Part shown: piece by piece, positions 9,224-18,902 of the stretch | Position numbering within the stretch: the first letter of the stretch is position 1 | How the letters are laid out: every line of letters begins with the position of its first letter | Assembly: GCA_963830385.1 (NCBI GenBank) | Contig: CAWHMD010000008.1 | Span: 992,001 to 1,056,000 of the forward strand | Direction of reading: 5' to 3' | Source: Bog-532 sp963830385 | GTDB lineage: Bacteria > Actinomycetota > Actinomycetes > Streptosporangiales > Streptosporangiaceae | DNA: 64,000 bases | The notes under the pieces: model-generated | Database searches by the model: none | What the model was told of the DNA's origin: nothing | What the model saw: the letters and a program-made list of their open reading frames with translations, nothing else | Translations under genes and position numbers: made by a program

Positions 9224-10100
9224 AACGCTCCCCTGAAGGGCCGCCGTCCCCGTTGTCATCGGCTTGCTCATCGGGCCCCAGCCGCTGCTCCAGCCGGTCC
9301 AGCCGCTCCACAAACGGCTGCATCTCCCGCCGCACGGCCTCCCGCAATACGGTGAGCATCTGCCCGTCGCCGGGCTGGCCGGGCTGGTTCGCCGGGCCGG
9401 CCGCCTGGGCCCGCGCCTGCTTCGAGGCGCTGATCACTGTATAGCCGGCCAGCGCGGCTGATACCGCCCGGCGGACCGGCCGGTAGTCGGCGCCCAGGCT
9501 CCGCAGCACCTCCCCCGCGGTCCCGTCAGACTCGGCGGCCAGGCCGAGCAGCAGGTGCTCACAGCCGATGTAGTTGTGACCGAGACCGATGGCCTCGGTC
9601 ACGGCCAGCTCGAGCGCGTTGACGGCCGGCCCGCTGAACCGCAGCGTACGGGGCTGACCTGCTGCACCGGCCTGCTCCCCCGATTCGGCGGGAGCGCCCG
9701 GCATCGCCGCCGCGGCCGCGCCGGCGACCACGCCGTGCTGGGCCAGCGCCCGGCTCACCGCGTCGCGCTCGATCTCCATGCTGTCCAGGACCGGGACAGC
9801 CAGGTTGGTGGTCCCGGCGAGGACGCCGGCCAGCAGGTGCTCGGTGCCGACCTCGGCCGCACCGGACGCGAGCGCCGCGCGCAGCCCAGCGGCGACCGCC
9901 GACCGCGCGTTGGCGGTGAAGTGGGCCAGCCGCCCAGCCGTGTCATCCAGCGTTACGTCCCCCAGCGCAGCCTGGCGGATCGCGGTCACCCGGCGCACCG
10001 ACGCCTCCAGCGCGCGCTGGCAGATCGCCGAGACCGGCACGCCCATCTCCTTGACCGCGTCGGCCAGGTCGTCGGGCAGGTACACGTTTATCTTCGGCAC
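9222..10100 (-). CDS. RHH (ribbon-helix-helix) N-terminus fused to two Clp_N repeats
   Basis: A 292-residue protein without an ATPase domain. Residues 1-45 (PKINVYLPDDLADAVKEMGV, then ICQRALEASVRR) look like a CopG/MetJ-type DNA-binding domain. Two Clp N-terminal-domain repeats follow: about residues 65-125 (TANARSAVAAGLRAALASGA, TEHLLAGVL) and 155-225 (FSGPAVNALELAVTEAIGLG, CEHLLLGLA). The C-terminus is Gln/Pro-rich with a short coiled-coil-like tail. GTG at 10100 is chosen because GGGAGGAG lies 6 bases upstream. That ribosome site lies inside an inverted-repeat operator, so autorepression is likely. A Clp_N module usually recruits substrates or adaptors to Clp ATPases; here it may tie regulator activity or stability to ClpC (inference). 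Confidence 0.75.
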   Translation of the reverse strand: MPKINVYLPDDLADAVKEMGVPVSAICQRALEASVRRVTAIRQAALGDVTLDDTAGRLAHFTANARSAVAAGLRAALASGAAEVGTEHLLAGVLAGTTNLAVPVLDSMEIERDAVSRALAQHGVVAGAAAAAMPGAPAESGEQAGAAGQPRTLRFSGPAVNALELAVTEAIGLGHNYIGCEHLLLGLAAESDGTAGEVLRSLGADYRPVRRAVSAALAGYTVISASKQARAQAAGPANQPGQPGDGQMLTVLREAVRREMQPFVERLDRLEQRLGPDEQADDNGDGGPSGER

Positions 10101-10110
10101 CACAGCTCCT

Positions 10111-10160
10111 CCCAATGGGGGTACGCAGGGGTTAGCAACCCATTCATACCCCCATTGGGG
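10111..10160. promoter_or_regulatory. Composite palindromic operator of the RHH-Clp_N gene
   Basis: CCCAATGGGGGTA at 10111-10123 is the exact reverse complement of TACCCCCATTGGG at 10147-10159. Each arm is itself near-palindromic (CCCAATGGG and CCCCATTGGGG), and a third inverted repeat, GGGTT-AGC-AACCC, sits between them at 10129-10141. On the minus strand a GTATAA element lies just upstream and the left arm covers the Shine-Dalgarno. Short palindromes repeated in this way are typical binding sites of ribbon-helix-helix proteins, which the downstream gene encodes at its N-terminus. The same repeat could also fold in mRNA and hide the ribosome site. Confidence 0.6.
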
Positions 10161-10214
10161 TTATACCGCAACCGTGTTTGGCTGGGCGTGTGAGCTGACG
10201 GCCGGTGCTGGTGG

Positions 10215-10703
10215 CTAGGCCAGCTGGGCGGCGGCGGTGACCTCGGCGACGACCGCGGGACCGGGCTCCCAGAGAAGTGTCTGCGGGTCGTCGGCGCCAA
10301 CCGGCTGGCCAATCACCCGCACCGGGATCACGTCGGTCATGTGCCCGGACCGGCCGATGCTGACCACCGGCCGGGCCAGCGGCTGCGGATCGGCCAGCCG
10401 CCAATGGTAGGCGTTGGGCTCGGCCCACTCGCCGCAGTCGCATTCATCCCCGTTGATCGCGGCCGAGCAGACATCGGTCAGCGTCACGACGGCCACGATG
10501 CCGCCGATCGCCGCCACTGGATCGTCCGGATCCCACCCGGCGAACCACAGCAGCGGGCTCTCCGCGGCGTGCAGATCCACGCGCATCGAGGCGTAGATCG
10601 CCACCGGCCCCCGGTAGGCAGGCGCCCACGTCTGGTTTTCCACCCGTTTGCGGCCGCGTGCTATCGCCCAAGCCCATGGCTGGCGCACGCTGAGCAGCTG
10701 CAC
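10215..10703 (-). CDS. ASCH-domain (PUA-like) protein
   Basis: The protein opens with MQLLSVRQPWAWAIARGRKR followed by VENQTWAPAYRGPVAIYAS, the conserved N-terminal strand-helix and GxKxVENR-like element of ASCH domains, which bind RNA or modified nucleotides. I start at GTG 10703, just after GGAGG, since family members begin two or three residues before LSVRQPWA; an ATG six codons upstream is also possible. The 162 residues include CDCGEW, a possible metal-binding triplet in the middle. It lies directly upstream of the RHH-Clp_N gene on the same strand with the palindromic operator between them, so the two may be functionally linked (inference). Substrate unknown. Confidence 0.7.
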   Translation of the reverse strand: MQLLSVRQPWAWAIARGRKRVENQTWAPAYRGPVAIYASMRVDLHAAESPLLWFAGWDPDDPVAAIGGIVAVVTLTDVCSAAINGDECDCGEWAEPNAYHWRLADPQPLARPVVSIGRSGHMTDVIPVRVIGQPVGADDPQTLLWEPGPAVVAEVTAAAQLA

Positions 10704-10915
10704 GATGCCTCCATTCGACATCCCCGTACCGGCGGGACACCTGCTCCGCACCGGACCCCGTGTTCTTCTTGTGATTATTTGTACTCCGCTGACGGGCGAG
10801 CGGATTGCGACTCTGGCCAATAAATGCACGTTGATTTGTCACGGATTGAGGGCCACCGGGAAGTCCAGCCGACACGCCGCGCGACCGGCGCCAATCTGCG
10901 CCCTTCAGTAGTTGT

Positions 10916-12217
10916 TCAGTAGTTGTCGGCGTGCAGACCGTCATCGGCAGCGGCGGCGTGCGGGTGCTGAAACCGGGCCGGGATCATCCGGTCCCGGCCG
11001 GCCAGCAGGCCCACGGTCATTTCCACGACGCAGACCGCGAGCAGCAGCACGACGGGGACCGTCCAGCTGCCGGTGGCGGTGCGCAAGAACCCCACCGCGA
11101 GCGGGCCCGCCGCCGAGAGCAGGTAACCGCCCGACTGGGCAACCGAGGACAGGGACGCCGCGGTGGCCGGGTCGGGCGCCCGGGCCATGGTGAAGAAGAT
11201 GCCGAGCCCGAGCGACGCGCCCTGCGCCATGCCCAGGATCAGCACCCAGAACACGGCCGACCCGAGCGGGGCCCACAGCGAGCCGGCCAGGCCGATCGCC
11301 GTGAGCACCACGGCCGGGGCGACCAGCAGCCGCTGGTCGGCCACCCGGTGCGCGATGGCCGGGGTGGCCAGCGAGGTGAGCAGGTTGCCGAGGCCCATCA
11401 CGGCCAGCAGCGCGCCCGCGACGGTGGCGCTGTCCCCCCGGTCGCGGAACAGGTTCGGCAGCCACGAGGCGGCCGCGTAGTACAGCAGGCTCTGCAGGCC
11501 CATGAACGCGGTGACCTGCCAGGTCAGCAGGTGCCGGTGCACTCCCACCGAGGCCGTGCCGACGGTCGTACTGGCGGTCGCGCTCGCGGGCGGCCAGGAC
11601 GCAGGCGCCGGCCGGCGCGGGGGCGGTCCGTACCGGAGCTGGGTGATCCACATCAGCGTGGCGGCCACCGCGGGCAGGCCCCACAGCCCCAGGGTCACCT
11701 CGATCGAGCCACCCGACCCGTTGAACAGCGGCACGCTGACCAGCGAGGCGATGACCGCGCCGGTCGACAGCGCGGTCAGGTAGACCCCGATCAGCAGCCC
11801 GGCCCGCTCGGGCCAGCGGCGCTTGATCATGCTGGACAGCAGCACGTTCATGATCGCGATCGAGCCGAGCGCGATGATGGACCCGGGGAACAGCAGTGCG
11901 CTGGGGAACGCGCCCCGCAGCAGCAGGCCGACCGACACCCCGATCAGCGCGCCGAACAGGACCCGCTCTTCGCCGAACCGGCGGCTGAGCGAGGCCGCCA
12001 TCCCCGAGAACGCCCCGAAGCACAGCACCGGCGTCGCCGCCAGCCAGGTGATCGCGGCCGACGACAAATGGAGCTTGGACTGCAACTCCGGGAACACCGG
12101 CGGCAGGCTGGTGATGGCGGCCCGCAGGTTGAACGCGAGCGCAGCGATCGAGACCACGAGCAACGTCGCTTCCAGCGACCGCCGAGCCGGACCGTTAGTC
12201 GCCGGGAAGTTAGCCAT
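10916..12217 (-). CDS. MFS transporter, CynX/NimT family
   Basis: A 433-residue, 12-helix major facilitator. The segment ALAFNLRAAITSLPPVFPEL in TM1 is characteristic of the cyanate/nitroimidazole (CynX/NimT) subfamily, and RRWPERAGLLIGVYLTALST and MGLGNLLTSLATPAIAHR are the expected loop and second-half motifs. ATG at 12217. The central cytoplasmic loop is Pro/Ala/Ser-rich (about residues 200-225). It follows the quinone oxidoreductase gene on the same strand after 109 bases containing one copy of the short dispersed repeat. The transported compound cannot be told from sequence. Confidence 0.85.
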   Translation of the reverse strand: MANFPATNGPARRSLEATLLVVSIAALAFNLRAAITSLPPVFPELQSKLHLSSAAITWLAATPVLCFGAFSGMAASLSRRFGEERVLFGALIGVSVGLLLRGAFPSALLFPGSIIALGSIAIMNVLLSSMIKRRWPERAGLLIGVYLTALSTGAVIASLVSVPLFNGSGGSIEVTLGLWGLPAVAATLMWITQLRYGPPPRRPAPASWPPASATASTTVGTASVGVHRHLLTWQVTAFMGLQSLLYYAAASWLPNLFRDRGDSATVAGALLAVMGLGNLLTSLATPAIAHRVADQRLLVAPAVVLTAIGLAGSLWAPLGSAVFWVLILGMAQGASLGLGIFFTMARAPDPATAASLSSVAQSGGYLLSAAGPLAVGFLRTATGSWTVPVVLLLAVCVVEMTVGLLAGRDRMIPARFQHPHAAAADDGLHADNY

Positions 12218-12291
12218 CGTGCGTTAAAACTATCGAAATTCACGTTTCCAGTCGAAGCCGGACATGCCTTGTGGCCCGGGCAGCGCTGGCG

Positions 12292-12308
12292 CTTCTTGCT
12301 GTTATCAG
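12292..12308 (+). repeat. Dispersed short repeat, copy A
   Basis: CTTCTTGCTGTTATCAG, identical to copies at 43231 and 43671 and nearly identical to 43279. Here it is preceded by TGGCG and followed by GCTGGGGCGCC, so the flanks GGCGC/GCGCC could close a larger hairpin around it. It lies between the quinone oxidoreductase and MFS genes. Confidence 0.65.
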
Positions 12309-12326
12309 GCTGGGGCGCCGGGGCGG

Positions 12327-13307
12327 CTAGGGCAGGAGGAGGAGTTTGCCGGTGGTGCGGCGGGCGGCCAGGTCTTCCTGTGCCCGGGCGGCGTCGGCCA
12401 GGGGGTAGGTGCCGCCGATGCGGACCTGGAGCTGGCCCTCGGCGATCCAGCCGAACAGGTCGCGGGCGCGCCAGAGGAGCTCGTCGCGGTCGGCGACGTA
12501 GCTGCCCATGGTGGGGCGGGACAGGTAGAGGCTGCCGTGGTAGTTGAGCTGCTGAGGGTCGAACGGGGGGACCTGCCCGCTGCTGGCGCCGTAGAGGACC
12601 ATGGTGCCGCGCGGGCGCAGCGTGGCCAGGCTGTCGTTGAAGGTGGCCTGGCCCACGCTGTCGTAGACCACGTGGGCGCCGCGGCCGCCGGTGACTTCGG
12701 CCACCGTGTCGCGGAAGGTGTCGTAGCCGGCCACGTGGTCCGCGCCGGCCTCGCGGGCCAGGGAGGCCTTCAGCCCGTCCGTACCGCCGGAGGTGGTGGC
12801 CACGACCACGCCGCCGCGGCGCTTGATCAGCTGGGTCAGCAGCAGTCCGACCCCGCCGGCGGCGGCGTGCACCACGGTGACGTCGCCGTCCTGGACCGGG
12901 TAGGTGCTGAAGCACAGGTAGTGGGCGGTCATGCCCTGGAGCATGACCGCGGCGGCGACGTCCAGGCCGACGCCGTCCGGCACCGGGACGGCGCGGGCGG
13001 CGGGGATCGCCACCTGCTCGGCGTAGCTGTGCGGCACCCCGGCCCAGGCCACCCGCTCCCCGACCGAGAAGTCGGTGGCGTCGGGCGCCACCGCGATGAC
13101 GGTGCCCGCGCCCTCACCGCCCTGGATGACCGGGAAGGCGGCCGGCTTGTAACCACCGACACCCTGGCGCTGGTAGATGTCCATGAAGTTGACCCCGGCG
13201 GCGGCCACCTGGACCACGACCTGGCCCGCCTGCGGCTCCGGGTCCGGCTGCTCGACGAGCTTCATGACCTCGGGGCCGCCGAGACTCTCAATCACCACAG
13301 CATGCAT
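12327..13307 (-). CDS. NADPH:quinone oxidoreductase, zinc-free MDR family
   Basis: A 326-residue medium-chain reductase using NADPH to reduce quinones or enones. It has the N-terminal GroES-like fold (MHAVVIESLGGPEVMKLVEQ), the quinone-reductase signature VAAAGVNFMDIYQRQG in place of zinc ligands, the nucleotide site VVHAAAGGVGLLLTQL near residue 150, and YGASSGQVPPFDPQQLN, which is highly conserved in Qor proteins. The structural-zinc Cys cluster of alcohol dehydrogenases is absent, as expected. ATG at 13307. It is closely flanked by the phosphoesterase gene upstream on the same strand. Confidence 0.9.
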   Translation of the reverse strand: MHAVVIESLGGPEVMKLVEQPDPEPQAGQVVVQVAAAGVNFMDIYQRQGVGGYKPAAFPVIQGGEGAGTVIAVAPDATDFSVGERVAWAGVPHSYAEQVAIPAARAVPVPDGVGLDVAAAVMLQGMTAHYLCFSTYPVQDGDVTVVHAAAGGVGLLLTQLIKRRGGVVVATTSGGTDGLKASLAREAGADHVAGYDTFRDTVAEVTGGRGAHVVYDSVGQATFNDSLATLRPRGTMVLYGASSGQVPPFDPQQLNYHGSLYLSRPTMGSYVADRDELLWRARDLFGWIAEGQLQVRIGGTYPLADAARAQEDLAARRTTGKLLLLP

Positions 13308-13339
13308 GCGGATAACCCTATCCAGAGCCGGTCCACTGG

Positions 13340-14725
13340 TCAGGGCTCGATGACCGCGTTCTGGGGCGGGATCGGGTGCGCGCCGGCCGGGAGGGCGCGG
13401 GACAGCAGCTCCTCGCGGATGGCCTCCAGGTGCGACAGCTGGCCGGCGGCCGGGCTGGTGCCGCCGGAGACCGGCACGGTGACCCCGGACAGCACGTCGT
13501 CGGTGCGCGCGGCGGTCAGCGTCAGCACGTCGCCGAAGCCCGGCGCGGCGGCGTCCCGGGCGGTCAGGGCGGGCAGGCTCCAGCGCTGCTCGACCGTCTT
13601 GAGGATCGAGGTGTGGTCGAGCGGGGCGCCACCCGCGGGCACCCGGTAGACCGTGCCCGGCGTGATCAGCGGGGAGACCAGCACGGCCGGCACCCGCACA
13701 CCGAACCGGGTGAAGCCGAAGCTGAACTCCCCGGCGGTGCTGTCGGGCGGGGTCGCACCCCAGGGCGGGGACACGTGGTCGTAGCAGCCGCCGTGCTCGT
13801 CGTAGGTGAGCACGAACAGCGTCTGCGGCCAGCCCGGGCCGCCCCGCAGCGCCTCGTACACGTCGTGGATGAGCTGCTCGCCCAGGGCCACGTCGTAGTT
13901 CGGGTGCTGGCTGTTGCCGGTGGACTCCCAGCTCGGCTCCAGGAATGTGAACGGCGGCAGCGTGCCCGCGGCGGCCGCCGCCTGGAAGTCCTTGAACAAC
14001 CCGAAGTGGGAACTGTCAGCCCCGCTGATGTCGGTGAACGTCTCCTTGGTGAGCGGGGTGGCGTCATAGCCGTAGATCGCCCAGCCCAGATTGCTGGAGT
14101 TCAGCAGGCCGAAAATGCTGGGCGCGGTGAACGTGTGGGTCTTGTCGTCCATGTGACCCTGGCTGGTGCCGGAGCAGGCGAACGCCCGGTTTGGCATGGT
14201 CTCGGTCGGCACTGAGGAGAACCACTGGTCGCAGACCGCGTACCCCTTGGCCAGCGCGGACAGCACCGGCAGGGCCTCGGGGGTGAAGCACCCCATGATG
14301 TCCTGCTCGGTGGTGCCGGCCACGATCGACCACTTCTCGGTGGTCTCCCAGCCGAGCGTGTAGGAGTAGTCGGTCACGTAGCCGTTGCATGGGGCGGTTT
14401 CGCCGCTGGAGGCGGGCCCGGCGTCGGTGCCGTACAGCTGCTGGTTGGTGGCCATGTAGCCCTCGCCGGGGTCGGCGCCGGGCATGAAGTAGGCGTTGGC
14501 CGTGGACGGCTCGATCTTGAACACCGGCACGGACGAACCGGACGAGCCGGGATTGGACTCCTGGCCGGTCAGCCCGTCGAACGGCTGGCCGGCCGGGGAC
14601 ACGTTGCCCGCGTCGCTGTACAGGTAACCCAGCATGTGGTCGAAGGACCGGTTCTCCAGCATGAGCACGACCACGTGCTCGATCGACGCCAGCTCATTCG
14701 CAGCCGTTCCGCTTCCTTCTGTCAT
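13340..14725 (-). CDS. Phospholipase C-type phosphoesterase
   Basis: Member of the non-specific phospholipase C / acid phosphatase branch of the alkaline phosphatase superfamily, 461 residues. The opening metal-site motif VVVLMLENRSFDHMLGYL is near residue 20, PNRAFACSGTSQGH follows in the middle, and the second metal motif LFVLTYDEHGGCYDHVSPP lies near residue 300. Many secreted relatives have a Tat signal; this one has none, starting MTEGSGTAANELASIEHVVV, so it may act in the cytoplasm or the start may be wrong. It lies between aconitase and the quinone oxidoreductase, all on the minus strand; the context does not reveal the substrate. Confidence 0.85.
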   Translation of the reverse strand: MTEGSGTAANELASIEHVVVLMLENRSFDHMLGYLYSDAGNVSPAGQPFDGLTGQESNPGSSGSSVPVFKIEPSTANAYFMPGADPGEGYMATNQQLYGTDAGPASSGETAPCNGYVTDYSYTLGWETTEKWSIVAGTTEQDIMGCFTPEALPVLSALAKGYAVCDQWFSSVPTETMPNRAFACSGTSQGHMDDKTHTFTAPSIFGLLNSSNLGWAIYGYDATPLTKETFTDISGADSSHFGLFKDFQAAAAAGTLPPFTFLEPSWESTGNSQHPNYDVALGEQLIHDVYEALRGGPGWPQTLFVLTYDEHGGCYDHVSPPWGATPPDSTAGEFSFGFTRFGVRVPAVLVSPLITPGTVYRVPAGGAPLDHTSILKTVEQRWSLPALTARDAAAPGFGDVLTLTAARTDDVLSGVTVPVSGGTSPAAGQLSHLEAIREELLSRALPAGAHPIPPQNAVIEP

Positions 14726-14751
14726 GACTCATCAACCTAGAGCCACAGCGC

Positions 14752-17544
<2,793 letters not shown>

Positions 17545-17668
17545 CGTCGTGAGCCTCCTCGCCCAGATCCGGAACGGGCCTCGTAAGCGGGCCGCGGGTT
17601 CGCCGCGCGGCCGCGCTGGGCACCTGCCCCGGCTACGTCATCTCATGTTTCCGCGTCTCAACTTACAG

Positions 17669-17718
17669 TATCTCGATATCAAGCTATCTAGCAAGGTACT
17701 AAGTTACTGAATAGTAAC
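17669..17718. promoter_or_regulatory. AT-rich region upstream of acnA with two palindromes
   Basis: TATCTCGATATCAAGCTA at 17669-17686 is an imperfect palindrome around GATATC (14 of 18 positions symmetric). GTTACT-gaat-AGTAAC at 17703-17718 is a perfect 6-bp inverted repeat. Both lie in an AT-rich island 125-175 bases upstream of the aconitase start and just downstream of the convergent end of the Cys-rich small gene. They look like sites for one or two dimeric repressors; the regulator is not identifiable here. Confidence 0.4.
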
Positions 17719-17743
17719 AAGGGATCGAGTTGCGGGCAGCCGG

Positions 17744-17935
17744 TCAGGATCCGTGGACGCCGAGCAGCACGCGGCGCCAGAAGCGGCGGGTGCCGACCGC
17801 GCGCACCCATACCCGCAGGGGCATTTTCGGGCCGCGGCTGGCGTCGTGGACGCACACGTCAAGGCCCGGCAGCAGGCAGTTGCCGGGGCAGTTGCCCCAG
17901 CAGTGCCGGCAGTGGCGGGGCGGGAACCCGGACAT
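17744..17935 (-). CDS. Small Cys-rich protein
   Basis: A 63-residue protein missed by length cut-offs. Residues 8-28 contain five Cys/His-spaced positions, CRHCWGNCPGNCLLPG and then C at DVCVHD, a pattern suited to a zinc site or small redox cluster. The rest is basic and aromatic (LRVWVRAVGTRRFWRRVLLG). The ATG at 17935 has GGAG only two bases away, which weakens the start, and no alternative is better. It is divergent from the F420-type oxidoreductase gene, 106 bases apart. I recall similar small CxHCxxxC proteins in other actinomycetes but no function. Overlapping frames on the same strand lack this pattern. Confidence 0.5.
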   Translation of the reverse strand: MSGFPPRHCRHCWGNCPGNCLLPGLDVCVHDASRGPKMPLRVWVRAVGTRRFWRRVLLGVHGS

Positions 17936-18041
17936 GGCTCCATCATGGGCCCGCGTTAGGGTCGAGCGCGACGCTCGTGGCCGGCCCCGCGGCCGCGGAA
18001 CTCGTGGCCGGCCGCCGGTCACGGCCGAGGAGGCGCTGCTC

Positions 18042-18875
18042 ATGCGGTTCGCGATCAAGACCAGGCCTCAGCACACGACCTGGGAACAACTGCGGGACAT
18101 CTGGGTGGCCGCCGACACCATCCCGCTGTTCGAGTCGGCCTGGAACTGGGACCACTTCTACCCGCTCACCCCGCCCTACGACGGCCCCAACCTCGAGGCC
18201 TGGACGATGGTGGCGGCGATGGCCCAGGCAACCCGCCGCATCCGGGTCGGCTGCCAGGTCACCGGCATGATCTACCGGCACCCGGCCGTGCTCGCGAACA
18301 TGGCCGCGACCGTCGACAACATCTCCGACGGGCGGCTGGAGCTGGGCCTGGGCGCGGGCTGGAACCAGATGGAGTGCGACGCCTACGGGATCGAGCTGCC
18401 GCCGCTGAAGGAGCGTTTCGACCGGTTCGACGAGGGCGTGGAGGCCATCGCCTGCCTGCTCAGCCTGGAGACCACCACCCTGGCCGGTCAGTACGTGAAG
18501 CTCACGGACGCACGTTGCGAGCCGAAGCCGCGCCAGCGCCCCTATCCCCCGATCACCATCGGCGGGGCCGGGCGGACCCGGACGCTGAAGACCACGGCGC
18601 GCTGGGCCCAGCAGTGGAACCTGCTGCCGGAGAGCATCGACCAGTGGAAAGAGCTGAAGCAGGTGCTGGTCGGGCACTGCGACCGGATCGGGCGCGACCC
18701 GAGCGAGATCACCTGCTCGGTCAACGTCGGGCTGGAGCAGGGCATCGAGCCCGCGGTGGCGCAGGCGTCCGCTTACCGGGACGCCGGGGCGGACCTGGTC
18801 ATCATCAACCTGCCGCACGCGGCCAAGCCCGACATCCTCGCACCGCTGGCGGACGCCCTCGGCCAGCTGGCCTGA
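18042..18875 (+). CDS. LLM-class F420-dependent oxidoreductase
   Basis: Luciferase-like TIM-barrel flavin/F420 enzyme of 277 residues. It begins MRFAIKTRPQHTTWEQLRDI with an ideal GAGGAGG eight bases upstream of ATG 18042. Family segments are visible: FESAWNWDHFYPL, TRRIRVGCQVTGMIYRHPAV, DNISDGRLELGLGAGWNQME with ...AYGI.LPPLKERFDRFDEG, and the phosphate-binding ITIGGAGRTRTLK. This subgroup usually binds coenzyme F420, but the substrate is unknown. It ends next to a short duplicated sequence after its stop codon and converges on the Pro/Gly/Tyr-rich gene. Confidence 0.88.
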   Translation: MRFAIKTRPQHTTWEQLRDIWVAADTIPLFESAWNWDHFYPLTPPYDGPNLEAWTMVAAMAQATRRIRVGCQVTGMIYRHPAVLANMAATVDNISDGRLELGLGAGWNQMECDAYGIELPPLKERFDRFDEGVEAIACLLSLETTTLAGQYVKLTDARCEPKPRQRPYPPITIGGAGRTRTLKTTARWAQQWNLLPESIDQWKELKQVLVGHCDRIGRDPSEITCSVNVGLEQGIEPAVAQASAYRDAGADLVIINLPHAAKPDILAPLADALGQLA

Positions 18876-18900
18876 CCGGCCGGGCGGGCTGACCGGCCGG
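18873..18900. repeat. Short tandem duplication at a stop codon
   Basis: CTGACCGGCCGG occurs twice, 17 bases apart, the first copy containing the TGA of the oxidoreductase gene. CCGGCCGG is self-complementary, so the pair may also form a hairpin between the convergent genes. Confidence 0.45.
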
Positions 18901-18902
18901 CT

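Noticed and set aside
9222..10703. Toxin-antitoxin pair from the RHH domain and ASCH protein
   Set aside because: The RHH protein is large, carries Clp_N repeats and has no toxin-like partner; the ASCH protein is not a known toxin type with the evidence here.
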